Origin: Otis tarda
Taxonomy: Eukaryota; Chordata; Aves; Otidiformes; Otididae
Reading direction: 5' to 3'
DNA length: 64,000 nt
Assembly: GCA_026413225.1 (NCBI GenBank)
Contig: CM048553.1
Location: 129,212,190-129,276,189, forward strand
The notes under the pieces are model-generated. The model saw only the letters and a program-made list of their open reading frames with translations. It made no database searches and was not told the origin of the DNA. The translations under genes and the position numbers were made by a program. Below are positions 36,985 through 49,140 of this stretch, piece after piece (positions within the stretch are counted from its first letter, which is position 1; each line of letters starts with the position of its first letter).

Positions 36985-39292
36985 GAAGTCTGGGACCCAC
37001 AGGCTGTTTAGGAAAGACAGGAAAAGGTGACAAGAAGGGGCATTTATGCCTGTGCAAAGAAATGGCTTGAATACACAGAGCTTTGCCCTGTGATTGATAA
37101 CAGGTTGTGAGACTGTAGGTCAGGGCCCAGAGAAGCAGGTGGACGAGTCTCATGATCAGAGGCCCTGGCTCCCAGCACCTGGAAACAATCCAGGAGATTT
37201 CTGGAACTGGTCAGAGAAAAATTTTTAGTACAGATGTTGGACTGGGGAAGGTGGTTTTGTGGACCTGCTCCTCATGATTAAGGTAAAACTACTTGGAGAT
37301 GTGATAGCTGCAACACTGACAAGGAGATGGTAGAGTTTAAGAACAGAGTTTAAGATCCAGACAACCAGCCAAAACCAGCCCTGGACTTCAGGAGACTAGA
37401 TTTTGGGTTATTCGGCGAACTGGTAGGCAGAATCCTGTAGGAGATAAAGGAGCCATGGAGAGCTGGTCAGTCTTCGAGGACATCTTCCTCAAAGGACAAG
37501 AATCATCCACCCTAACCTGGGTAGGCAAGAACATGGGCATGCATGGCAAGAGGAGAGCTGGCTGAGCAGCCTGAGTGAGTTCAGCTGCTAAAAGGAAATG
37601 TACAAGAGATGGAGGCAAGAACAAGCAACCGAGGAGGAATACAGAAGCATCAGCAAGGCAAGCAGAGATGGAATTAGGAAGATTGAAACTTGGATGGGGT
37701 TAAAACTAGTGAGAGACGTGAAGCAGGAATAAGAAGAGCTTTTACAGATATATTGGTAGCAAAAGCAAAATCAAAGAAAACGTGACTCCACTTCTTAATG
37801 GAATAGGTGACCTTGTGCTGAAGGACGTAGAAAAGGGTTAAGGTACCTTCCTTGCTTTAGTCTTCACTGCTCACAGATGTCCCCAAAGCAGAGGAAGATA
37901 AATTTAGAGACTGCTTAAGTAAACTGGACATATACAAGTCCATCAGACTTATCAGGAGGTATTCAAAGCTGTCAAAGGAACTAGCTTAAGTCATTGAAAG
38001 GCATTTGATAAGCTTCTAGCAATTCCAGTAAGCTCCTGGTTACTGGAAAAAAGACAAATGCCATGCCCATACTGAAAAACAGTGAGAAGTATGATGTTCA
38101 TCCTAAACTCAGTGTCTGGGAAGATTGTAGAGTACATCCTTCTGGAAGCCATTTCTAGGCATATGAAAGACAAAGGGATTGGGAAAAGTCAGCAAGGATT
38201 TATCAAAGAAAATTACACCTGACCAACTCGACTATTTTCTATGATGAAATGTCTCACTTTGTGGATGAGCAGAAAGCAGTGAATGCCATTTAGACTTCAG
38301 CAAGACCTTCAACGCTGTTTCCAAGAGCGTCCTTGTAGCTGAATGGAGGAGAGATGGATTGCATGGGCGAACTATAATGTGGCTGAAAAACTGGCAAAAC
38401 ACTTGGACAAAGAGAGCAATGATCAGTAGTTACAAGCCCAGCTGGTGTCCGGTTGTGAATGCCACCCTTCATGGACTGATACAGCACTGTTTACCTTTAT
38501 GTTTTGTTCATCATGCTTTCTCATATCTTCGTTAGTGACCAAGACAGTTGAACAGAAGAACCTCAAGAATGTCAACAAAGGGAAATGCCAAATCCTGCCT
38601 CCGGCATGGAATTGCCCCATAGACTAGTACAGGCTGGGGCCGACTAGATCAAGAGCAGATTTGCAGAAACTGATAGGGCATCCTGGAGTGTGTCAGTTTG
38701 AATGTGCAATCTTAATGAAGGCTCCCTGCATACTGAACTACATTAGAAAGAGAATGACCTGCAAGTTTTATGAAGTTGTCCCTCTGTCTGACAGTGTTGG
38801 GTCACAAATGGGATGCTATGCCCAGTTTTTGGGCCTGCTACAAGAGAGAGGCCAAGAAACTGGAGAGTCCAGAGTAGGTTCACTATAAGGGTGAATACAA
38901 TACATTAGAAAAAGCTGCTGCAGGAAGAAATATTGTTTAGTCTGGAGAAGAGAAGGTTGTCGTGTGATGTAGTTGCAAGTTTTTAGCTATCTGAAGAAGG
39001 CTTGTAGAGAAAATGGAGCCAGACTATTTTCACAGGCACACCTCAACAAATAAGAGGTTATTGCCACAAATAACCGTAAGGAAAACTCTCACTAGACGTA
39101 AGGAAAAAAAATACTTACAATGCAAGTGATAAAGCACTGGAATAAGTTGTGGAATCTCTGTTCTTGGACGTATTCAAAAGGCCCTGAGCAACCTGGTCTA
39201 ACTTTGAAGTTAGCCCTGCTTTGAGTGGGGGGATAGACTAGATGGCCTTCAGAGATCCCTTCCACTCCAAATTATTCTATGGTTCTATGATT
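36985..39292 (+). mobile_element. CR1 LINE, long decayed copy (about 2.3 kb)
   Basis: The longest repeat here. It carries collinear remnants of most of ORF2, from the late endonuclease region to the 3' tail. Legible landmarks: AGGAAAGACAGG and GCATTTATGCCTGTGCAAAG (endonuclease side), GAGATGGTAGAGTTTAAGA (37325-37343), CTGGACTTCAGGAGACTAGA (37381-37400), ATATTGGTAGCAAAAGCAAA (37751-37770), and the reverse-transcriptase palm motif A as DFSKTFNAVS near 38292. Motif A is normally AFD, so the catalytic Asp is replaced by Asn. The region that should hold the FADD box (around 38545-38560) is lost in an internal deletion. Then AAAGCACTGGAATAAGTTG (39131-39149) and a mutated tail (ATTCTATGGTTCTATGATT). 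Frameshifts and stops are frequent. It is inactive. The left edge is approximate. Confidence 0.88.
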
Positions 39293-41924
39293 GCATGCCC
39301 AGTCTCACTCATGTCAGGTCCTAAATTTACAACTTTACTGCAGACCTATAAAACATGTGACTGAGGATTTTCCAAAACTATACAGTTAAAACATTGAACA
39401 TTATATATAAAAGTAATCTCTTTCACCCTATCTTATGTATTTATATACATCCTCTCCCAGAGTCTGTTTCCAAGTTGACTCGTTGGCGCAAATCTACTTG
39501 GACAGACCTGAAAATACATACTCACAACTTTGGCAGAAGTCACCTTCCAGTGGCATATCTATAGCAACTGAGTGGGCAACCAAACCACGATCATTCTTGA
39601 GGAAACTGTATTCCTAATCCACCTGAATTTTCTGTATACTAGCACATGTACTCATCATCATCCATTTTGACCTCTACAGGGTTTCAGTGTACGAATTTGT
39701 AATATTACACACAATTTCTAAAGTCTATATTTTCTGGTCTTTTTTTAGGCTAACTTTCAGTCTGCATCAGCACAATTCCAAATTCTGCATGAGTTCAGAA
39801 TATATAATTGTCTGCAAGTTTCAGTCAAATGCCAGCTGTCATCTCTAATAACATATCAAGCACAACAGGGAAACAGAGAAATTTTAATAACAAGCGAAAA
39901 CACTGTCGAACCGAATTTATTTCCAGATGTGGAGAAGGAGGCTTTCACTCCTTCCTCCAACAGGACTGGTACTCTAATGCCTTTCAGCATGATTTTTAAG
40001 GCATTCATTTGTTATGTAACATCCATCAATTATAAAATATATTTATGAGGTCTTGCTAGCAGTCGTTAATGGCAGTATTGTGGGATCACATTTACAAGGA
40101 CTAATGAAATGGGAGAGCAAAAGCAATTGGATTGAAATTGGTAAATGAAAACTCATTCCGGGGGGAAAAAAGGTGTAAAATTGATGAGGTCTGACGTGTC
40201 ATCAAATGGTGAGGATTATATTAAGATCCAGTGGAGACATATACAGTGCTTATTGTAAGTGTTTAATTGCAAGAAAAACAAATGCCTCACAGAAATGCAC
40301 AGTTAAGCATTACCCCTCTCTCTACTACTAGATGGAGCCATGTGGATAGATCTTTTCCTATCCTCAGACTGAGTATTTGTCCCACATCTTTATGGGTTTT
40401 TTTTGTTTATTTGTAAAATATAAAATGGAAAGTTAAATGGTTTTCTTTCAAAGAGAAAGTTAATTTGGTGAATTTAAATCAGATGCTTGGAACTACTTTA
40501 TCTGTATTCTTAGGAAAAAACCCAAATGCATTCCAGCTCATTCTCAGATGAAAAGTTAGGCATTAGAAAAGATAGAATTATGAAAATTTTGAGATTTCTT
40601 CCCCTTTAAGAAAAAGCAGTTGCTAGTAATAAAAATTGTTAACCAGTGAGCTGAATTTGCATGTCTCCAGTTAGTACCAATTATCTCTGGCAGGAATGAA
40701 AAATGGTTCCAGTGACATAAATTGCACCAAAACCTTAGGGTGTCTTCGAAAGAGGCTGAGTGGATCCAACAATGATTTTTTGGAGTAATTACCTGTAATG
40801 TCAGCAGGTTTCTTTCCCACTGTAATCTAAAAACATGAATCTATGCGCTAGAAATAAAAGTTTTCAATCACTTGTTTTAATGGATAAAATCAAATAACAG
40901 TAAATTGATGACTTGTGACGAATTTATACCTTCACACAAGGCTAAGATGCTCTGTTTTCAAGGTTGCTAGGCCCACAACCTGTCTTCTCAAATAGCCGCT
41001 CTCACCTCTCACATAGATTACTTTTCTGACGTCCTTGTCTTCAGTACAGACCAGTAAAGAAAATATCCAGGAACTACCGTTTGGTGCATGTTAAGTGAAG
41101 ATGTAAGAAATATTCCATAGATGCTTGATCAGCAACCTCAGTATTTTCCCTGTCCCCAGCCTTGAAATAACTGTTATAAACTATGACAAAATAAAGCCCA
41201 AACAGCTGAAGTAAGAAGTCCAGTTTGTATGATGATAGCAGCTATGCATGGTGCAGAATAGTAGCTACAAGTAGTAGCTCTAAGTGGTGCAGAAGAGAAA
41301 ATTCTGGTTTATCTAGCAAACTGACTGTAGCATCACTCCATCTTTTCCTAGAAAAAGGCAACAGCCAAAAATTTAGTGTGGTTAGTATATTCTGACCACC
41401 GAACAGCTTAATAATAGTAACAGCAGAATAAACAGCAGGAAAAAAAATATTTTTGCTGCCTGGAGATGGTCTTTATGAAAGATGTCTTGCCTGCTAGGAG
41501 GTTTCACTTTAGAACAGGAGTCACTTGTGTGATGAGCACAGAAGGAAATGAAGATTTTTATTGCCACCTACAATACACTGCAGGACTGTGTCTTCTCCAG
41601 CATCTTGATAAGCACTCCAGGTTTACTGCATAAGCCATCATGCAAGATTGCCTAAAGGTGCAAAGGACTGATTGTGGATCTCTGTGGACACTCACGACTT
41701 CCACTGCATAGTAAGTCAGCTATATGCATTTTCTATAGAATAACAATAGTCCCAGAAAGGGCTGCTGTAATCATGCCACTCACAAGAAATCACTAATCTG
41801 AACTACTGTAGAGCAAAAGTCAGAAAACTTTTGTTAGTTGGTTCCATAGTACACATAATTATTTTTCCCTGCAACACAACAGAACTCAATAGCTCAGTGG
41901 TTAAAATTGAGTCTTTATTTTTGA
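39293..41924. other. Unique non-coding DNA
   Basis: AT-rich, with nothing recognised beyond short frames of about 60 codons. Confidence 0.6.
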
Positions 41925-42145
41925 AAGACAGTCAACCTTGATTTAAAGATGCTGAGGGACAAATTTACAACATCCCTTGGAAATTTCTTCCAGTTGTCAA
42001 TTACCCTCACTTAAAAAGCTGCATCTTATTTCCAAATTTGTTTAAATTCAGCTTCAAGCTCATTGGGTCCTGTTATAGATTTGCTGCCTACAATGAAGCT
42101 TCCATAGAACCAAAAATGTTCTCCCTGTATAGCAGTTTCCACTTC
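41925..42145 (-). mobile_element. Ancient L3/CR1-type LINE 3' fragment
   Basis: In plus-strand order: CAACCTTGATTTAAAGATGC, ACATCCCTTGGAAATTTCTT, CCAGTTGTCAATTACCCTCA, CTTAAAAAGCTGCATCTTAT, TTCAGCTTCAAGCTCATTGG, GTCCTGTTATAG. This matches the remembered reversed 3' ORF2 region of amniote L3/CR1 elements (including VKHWNxLPxE and FRLDIRK equivalents). Similarity continues through the TTTGCTGCC segment towards 42145. The match is longer and more collinear than for the other ancient fragments. No tail repeats remain at the left edge. Confidence 0.72.
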
Positions 42146-43029
42146 TACCACACTGATGTTGCTGTGAAAGGGGGAAAAGGATACAGATAAGGCACACATT
42201 TTGAGATGCGAGATTTTCTCAGTGGGGAATCTGTAACACCAACTACTTTATTCCTGAAATACCAGTTTGCGTGCATGTGCTAACAACATAATGCTTGATC
42301 ACTCTGGTCATGAAATTCAGCTCAAAACACACCCAGAACTATGACAGCACATTGCCAGAGATAACAAGTTGCTTATTTTGTGCAGCTCAAACTCTGAAAA
42401 TCTAGTCCAGATGCTGCTGCTGCTATGAGAGTAATCAGCCATGATGGGGCAGCAGCTGTTGCTAGGAACTGGGACAACTGGGACAGACCCTGTTTGGTAT
42501 CAGCAGTCACCAGTGCTCATCAACATCTCCAACTCCTGTAAGCAGCAAGATTGGTTTTTCACCTGCCTATCTGTCCTATCTTGACCATTTCTTTCACCAC
42601 AGGCCCTGTCTTACCTGTTGGAAAAAAACAAGTTTTGCTTCAGCTGCTGAGAAGCCCTGAGCCTTGATATCTGACATTTTACTGTGGAAATCCAACTGCC
42701 AGCACTAAAGGATGAAAGAAAAGAAAAATCTGTTTCTAATTTACTAGCCGATACAGTAAGTACATTAATTATATTACTCGTATGTTAGAAATACTGCCAA
42801 GGTGGATTACACTTCTCACTAGCTTGCTAGGTGATTTCTTAAATACCTCAGAATATTTACTCTGAAAAGCCCTTCTCAAGCTGCCTGTTTTTCTGAATGG
42901 TTGTTCCACATCAAAATCTGTCAGCAAGATAGAAAAAGCACAGACAATGCCAACTTGTCTATTTGTTTAGATTGTGTTTAAGCTTTTTTTTCCTGTGTTT
43001 ATTCCTCTTCTGTTTCCAAATTAACACAG
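42146..43029. other. Unique non-coding DNA, ending in a pyrimidine tract
   Basis: No recognised gene or repeat. A short CTG triplet run occurs near 42412. Positions 42983-43017 are strongly pyrimidine-rich and lead to ACACAG at 43029, an acceptor-like site. Confidence 0.55.
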
Positions 43030-43190
43030 TGTTTCACTCAGGAAAATCATTACTCACCGATCATAACAAAGAGCGAGGAGGGACTAAATACCAGCAAGTT
43101 TACAAGTTGTTGGATTCCAGATTGAATGAAAGGAAGCACCTTGGGCACTATCCCATGCTGCAAGTTGACATGTCATTCTGCAGCCTCTAG
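43030..43190 (+). other. Exon-like open block 1 (hypothetical)
   Basis: This block follows a good pyrimidine tract and an AG at 43028-43029. It is open for about 53 codons to a TAG at 43188-43190. The product is polar (including KSLLTDHNKERGGTKYQQ and LLDSRLNERKHLGH), unlike the hydrophobic translation of the pyrimidine tract upstream. No GT donor keeps the frame. I do not recognise it. It could be the end of a small coding exon, a decayed gene fragment, or chance. Confidence 0.13.
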
Positions 43191-43260
43191 CCCGACCTTT
43201 TCTTAACATCAGCTGAATAACAAAGAGACTATGCTGTCAGAGCAGCTGCTGTACCTCTAG

Positions 43261-43488
43261 GCAGGTAACAGTATCATCTTCATGAATGACATCTATGTCA
43301 CGTTTGTGGCATGTCAGGAAGTCCTTAAAACTCCGCAGATCAAAACAATGCAAGATTTTTATACTGACCTTGAGGTGATGATCAAATATGGTCACTTGCA
43401 AAATGCAGACAACGTGGAGGCCAGCCGTGAAACAATGGATCTGTTAGAAACTTTCATTATGTCAAAGATCCATTTATGTCCTAGGTGA
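43261..43488 (+). other. Exon-like open block 2 (hypothetical)
   Basis: This block is open for 75 codons between in-frame stops at 43258-43260 and 43486-43488, with an ATG at 43282. The amino-acid make-up looks protein-like: charged and helix-prone, with KTMQDFYTDLEVMIKYGHL and SRETMDLLETFIMSKI and few low-complexity stretches. CTCTAGGCAG at about 43255-43264 could serve as an acceptor, and TAGGTGATA at the end is a weak donor. It is in a different frame from block 1. I recognise no family. Possible sources are an old processed gene fragment, a lineage-specific exon or chance. Confidence 0.15.
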
Positions 43489-44308
43489 TACTTTAATCCT
43501 ATTTTCAACAAGGAAAGCAGAAAAAGCACTGTCATCTTTGATAATTATTCTGTTTCTATAAACATATTCATCTGTGTTATTCTAAACGTGATTGCTTCTT
43601 CATGAAGTTTCTCACAACCCTTTCCAATTATGACCTGTTCAAAAAAATTGGTAAATATTTCTACCTCATTCATTCATTTATTTAAAATAACACTAACAAT
43701 TACACTGAACAGTCAACAGAGAGACTTATTCTGCATTGCTTAGACATCCTGTTATCTTTAAGTAGCACTTCAAGTTAACTGTTTAATAATATTTTTTGTT
43801 TTATTTTTTTCAGTCCTGATCTGAGGTAGTTCTTTACCTTTTCTGTCTTGATTTATTTTATTAATCGTTAGACATTTTTCATAGAAGTGGAAACCAGAAA
43901 TATGTCAATTAATATGTCAGCACTAGTATTTGTGTTGTATGTGCACTTCTGGAAAACAAAAATTACGTATCCAAGCAAAAACCAGGCTTTAACAAGCTAC
44001 ACCACTCCCTCATCTGGAGCAGCAATATAACCAAACAGAATGTACAGCTGTTTCACCACCTAATGAAACTTGTAACTAAGCACCCTAAATTGTGCTTGGC
44101 AGACTGGTCTTTTAGGAATGAAAGCCACAAAACCCAGCACTCTGAACAGTAAGCTCCTTAAGGAGATGATAGAAACAGTAAGGAAAAAAGGTTGCATTGT
44201 AAATGCACTGTTTTCTTGAAGACATAGGCCTTTGCTGGTTGCAGAAAGGCCGCCTTTTCCAGTTGGTTTTCATAATCCTCAGTTGTCTCCTGGAGCCTGA
44301 AAGGCCCA
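43489..44308. other. Unique non-coding DNA
   Basis: AT-rich and T-rich; nothing recognised. Confidence 0.6.
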
Positions 44309-44395
44309 CAGAATCAGAGAACAGTTCAGGTTGGAAGGGACCTCAGGAGGTCACCTAGTCTACCCTGCTGCTGCTGAGGTCAGTGCTTAAGGCAA
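44309..44395 (-). mobile_element. CR1 LINE 3' tail fragment, minus strand
   Basis: CACAGAATCAGAGAACAG, then GTTCAGGTTGGAAGGGACCT, CAGGAGGTCACCTAGTCTAC and CCTGCTGCTGCTGAGGTC match the reversed 3' end of CR1 (ATAGAATCATAGAATGGTT, GGAAGGGACCTC, AGGTCATCTAGTCCAACC, CCTGCTCAAAGCAGG). Similarity fades after about 44395, where only a possible CAACCTGTT word remains. Confidence 0.8.
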
Positions 44396-44652
44396 CCTGT
44401 TAATTACACTCTGTCTGAAATCTTTGCATCTTCACCTCCCATCAGCTGGGCAAATTTCATAAGCTAGAGAATTCTGAGTTCTTTCGGTCCTTTTCGCACC
44501 TCAGTGCAAGTCAACATCTTTAGCTGGTTTTCCATTCATTAAGCAACATGCAGAGGCTTACAACTTCTCAGAAGGGAAAGGGGAAATTCAGCACAGTTCC
44601 AATATGCTCTAGGATGGCAAAGAAGAAGGGTCACAGTAGTTGTTTGAGGAGG
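44396..44652. other. Unique non-coding DNA
   Basis: Nothing recognised, apart from possible weak continuation of the CR1 fragment at the left. Confidence 0.5.
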
Positions 44653-44712
44653 TCTAGAGAAGAATGGACTTTCTTTTCTAGAGAAGAATGGACTTTCTTT
44701 TCTAGAGAAGAA
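44653..44712. repeat. 24-base tandem repeat, 2.5 copies
   Basis: The unit TCTAGAGAAGAATGGACTTT plus CTTT starts at 44653, 44677 and 44701. The first two copies are identical and the third is partial (12 bases). Perfect identity indicates a recent tandem duplication. Confidence 0.95.
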
Positions 44713-47700
44713 CTGTGACTCTTAGGTGTTGTTAAGAGTATGGGAATAGAGAAGATTGCTACTAGTTTTCAGGAGGCCTCATTATCTCTTTCAAAATTTT
44801 TCTACTCCGTCTGGATAGGATTTACAGTTTTTTTTTCTCTTCCAACATTCATATTCAGACTGAGCCACTGAAACAGTCTGTATCTCAAAAATGCCTTCAG
44901 ATCTCATCCATGGATAGGCAGGCAAGTGCTTAGCATGTAGAAGCTTAATGGAAATCTAGTTGTTTAACGGGGTCAAAGATGTGACAACACAAGCACATCC
45001 AGATGCTCCAAGCAGCTGTGAAAACTTACTGATATAGAAATGTATGATCTAGCTCCAGAATCAAGTAGGACTGGATGGATGGCTACTCCTGATCTTACAA
45101 CTTCAAGCACAGGGCCAAATTCTGCTAACTGATTATCATAATCGACCGGAATTTTAGCAAGTTTGGAGGGTTTTTTGTTTCACTTCAAAACAATTTCACA
45201 TATTCCATGCTCTTCTCTCTCCTTCCTTTTTTTCCCAATATGTTGCCACAGTGTTCTTACAGCATTCTGAGAAATATCAGCTAGAAAGTGAGTCTAAGCA
45301 GTGAATACCACAACATCGGTTTCCATAGGAATAGTAAACACACGGAAATAAAAGGAATATAAATTAGAATACCTGTTCACAGGCCAAGCAGATAATTTAC
45401 ATCACTCAGGATCTGAATACTAGAGTTATGGTAAAGTCTATGTAAAACATACTTTTTTTCCTTCTTTTTGAAGAGGATTTATACTGTGAAGCTTCCATTA
45501 TAAAAGCCCCACTCTGAAGGAGGTCTGGAACCACATTATTTTAATAACAGCAATTTCTTATGTTAACTCCAGAGCACTGGCATCCTATAGGGACTTAAAG
45601 TACAGGTATCAATTCAGACTTTTCAGACCAAAGCCAGACATTTCCCTGTGTTGACAAAAGAAATTCGGAGCTAAATCAGTTATAGATAGTTTTATACCGC
45701 TAAGGATCAGTATGTTAAAAGCTCAGATTTTTAAAAATAGCAACTTCAGGAACAGTTAATGAGTTAATTAGATATTAAAACCTGAAATTTGATATAAAGA
45801 TTCCAAGAGGTAATTACTTGCACCAACTTACCTGTTTATAAACCAACCAGGGAAGAATATGCAGGATGGGAAATAAACACCTACATGCTAACACTCAGCT
45901 AAGAAATAACAATGTAATACACTAACCCTGCTAAAAAAGTCAGCCCTATCTACAGGATGATACAACTTTAGAACTTACTAATTTAAGATTTTTTTCTTTC
46001 CCTCAGAAGGAGAGATCTTAAAATAAGAAAATTCTACAGTACTGCCTTCATGATTGGAAAAAGAATGAAAAACAGCCCCTGACACAGTAGTCTTTTTGTA
46101 AAGATTTGGATGAAAGCCGGGCCCTGGCAGTTTGAGATGGGAAAAAAAATTAATTGTGTACTGAGACATGAGACAGTAATAACTCACACAGACTTCATTG
46201 CTTCATGCCAGATAAAATAAAAATGAAGCCAAGTGAGGGAGAGCTGCTGATGAAACTAGTGCCATCCATTTTTTCCCCATCAATTGGAAAGACCAGAAAA
46301 AGGAGAATAAAAACTCTAGATACCAGATGATGTCTTCCACTCTCCCTATGGCGGATCCAGCTAACCTGAAGAAGAAATATACTTAATGCTCCTAGATGTT
46401 ATTTTCGTTGGATGAGCACACAGATCTGGGGTAGGTAATCAAAGTGAGGATCTTTGTTTAGAAAAAAAAAACAAAACAAAACTGTGCTTTGTGTGTAATC
46501 TGCAGAGAGCTACCATCCTGTGAGAGCAAGCTGACATGGCATATTGAAGAAGAGAAGGATGACTGTGGGAAACATAGATATCTTTTATTAGCAAGCTTTT
46601 GGCACTCAAGAAGCTCTCTTCAAGACACAGACACATGCAAATATGCGCACACATATAGTATCCTCTTGTTGATATTTCAGATTTGCTATTTCTTTAACTT
46701 AAAATAGATCTTCCAGATCTGTTATTAGTACAAGAAAAACAGTAATAAAAACAAGCCTGTAAAATCCAGTTTAATGTGCATGTGTTTTTAAAATTGAGTT
46801 ATTAATAAATGTAGGATCCCACTGGCTTTAGCATTGTTGTCACTGACGAAACCCTGAAAGTGAAATCTGCCAGAAACCTGTAGTAAAAAAAAAAAAATTG
46901 ACTACCTAAACACATTATCCTTGCTGGCAAAAATGCAGTGAAAATCTACAAAATTAACCACAGTAGGATTTTTAATGCAGCTGAACGAACATCTCATAGT
47001 TTAAATTTCCACTCAAGTTCTTGCCATTCTGTTCAAATAATAACACATTTGTAAATCAATAACTATAAGTATCCTTAAATCTTTTCTAAGATGAAGATAC
47101 AGCTTTAATTTTACTGAACATAGGTACATTTTGCACCCAAATTTCATTCCTACTCTTTGCAGAATATATGCATGTAGACATATTTTAAGTGTGTATGGAT
47201 ACACACACAAAGTAATCCATTTAGTGTTGTTCAGAAACAGATTTAAATATGTTATAGTTGTACTTAAATATAACTTGTACAACCCTCAAAGAGACAGAAT
47301 TATTTCACCTAAAGTCAATATCCCGGAAAAGGCATAAACGATTCCTAAAATGACTAGACCAGTATTGTGTACCTCTGAATTAAAAAAAAAAGCAAAACAT
47401 TAGAAACTTGTTTTAAAAAATAATCCTATAAGAAATAAAGTATATTTCTGAAGGGCTGAGTGTATAGTAATATTTATTTTAAAAAATGTTCCTAATACTT
47501 CCCTAAGCACTTACCTTACTAGTGTAATCAAACTACTATTTACAAGGAAATATCATATCTTTAGGTTCTTTCCTGAAATGCTTCTTAAAGTATATTTTGA
47601 AGATAAATACAGTAGAGTTTGAGCTGTGGTCTCAATTAAAAATTATACACTAGCATCCACATGCCTCACAACCATCACACAGATCCAAGATTTTTAGTGT

Positions 47701-48959
47701 CTCTTTTGTGGCAACTTTTCAGTGACGTACGTTCCTTCCAACTTGTGCTGAAAAGCATGCAGTGAGCTGCTGAAAAATAATACAGGCTTCTAGGAAGCAT
47801 TTCTCCACTTTCTAAGCAGCTGCAGGGAGTTAGATATTCTAAAGCTAACTAGGTGAATAGGAAAAAAATGTCTAAGTACAAACTTACGTGATAGAGAAGA
47901 AAATATTGAAATGTTTTTAAACATCTTTAGGGAAAAATGAGTGCCCAATGCCAATTCTGACAAAAAAAATCCCAATAATCAAGAGTTACATAAAATCTCA
48001 TTACTTGTGTCTACTTATGTACGTTCAAGGAGATCAAAAAATAATACATTTATTACCAGGTTAGCTCTCTATTTTTAATTTATATAAGTACCTGAATCTA
48101 TAGGTTTGTGTATCTGTAACTTAGAGACATTAGCTACCTATGCATGAGTTCAGAGCGCTCTCTCAGCAGCTCCATGGATGGGCTGGAGCTCCTCAGTGTC
48201 AGTTTTACAGAGAGACGGCATTTGGCTTTCCACAAATGACTCTTGCTTATGTCACGGTTTCAGCTGGAGATTCTTTGATCACATCACATCAGAACATACC
48301 CCTGACGGGTACAACATACAAATCAGTAGTTCACAGAATGGCCTTTTCTGCAGCAAGTATAAATATTAGAGCTGGCAACTGGTGTAAAGACAAGTGAATA
48401 TGTCTTCAGACATGCTCTACAGAAACCCTCAGAATATTTATTTAAATGTTGCTATTTCCCTGTCAACTAACTTTTTCATTTGTATGTTTTAGCAAAGCCC
48501 ATAAAACCTTACCACAGCCAACTGAAGCCTTTGAATGAATGTTTAAGTGTCCTTTTGCAGTATTCACTCAGCTCTCATTTCAATATACCTGAAAACCTGA
48601 CAGGATATACAAAAATAAGGTTCCATGTTGTTTATTACTTTCGCTTTTAAATACATCAGTTAAACTAACTCTTACACCAGAACCTCACCTTTTAGATACC
48701 CTGCCAGGGTTTGATATTTCCAGTTTTTATAAGGTGAAAAGATTTTCTTAAAGCTTTCTGCAGCTGCAGCATTTCTAAGCAAGCGTAAGAGCAAAGGCGC
48801 AAACACAGAAGCTTTATGAGCCCCACAGTCCCTGGCTGTGTAATTAAACGGAAATATCTCTGAGCTTCGGGAACACCTGTTGCATGGTCCTCAGATATTG
48901 CTGTTTCCACCAGTTTTCAAAATAGAAAGAGATGGTCAAGGGTCTCTGTGCCAAGTTTA
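44713..48959. other. Unique non-coding DNA
   Basis: Over 4 kb with no recognised repeat or gene. Only A/T homopolymers occur, such as those near 46461 and 46885. Open frames are all under 90 codons. Confidence 0.6.
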
Positions 48960-49140
48960 ACAAGGCTTCTGAATGCCAGGGCTCAATTTCATGCTCGTCT
49001 CACAGCGCTGCGTGTAGCAGCGAGACCCCACAGCAGGAAAGCCCCCCAGCCTCTGCCATGGTGGAGGGGGCTTCCCCACGGTGTGGGAGGAAGGCAGACG
49101 TTGGGGACAGGTCCTGCATACCCCCAGATTTGTGACAGGG
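48960..49140. other. GC-rich patch with a short hairpin
   Basis: The stretch is visibly GC-rich relative to its surroundings, with CpG sites at about 49006-49022. GTCTC at 48997-49001 and CGCTGC at 49006-49011 pair with GCAGCGAGAC at 49017-49026, leaving a small bulge and a 5-base loop GTGTA. All reading frames through the patch are open for 67 to 146 codons because stops are rare in GC-rich DNA. No domain is recognised. Confidence 0.4.

Noticed and set aside
43824-43840. let-7-like word TGAGGTAGTT
   Set aside because: Only the first ten bases fit; the rest of the mature sequence and a matching precursor arm are absent.
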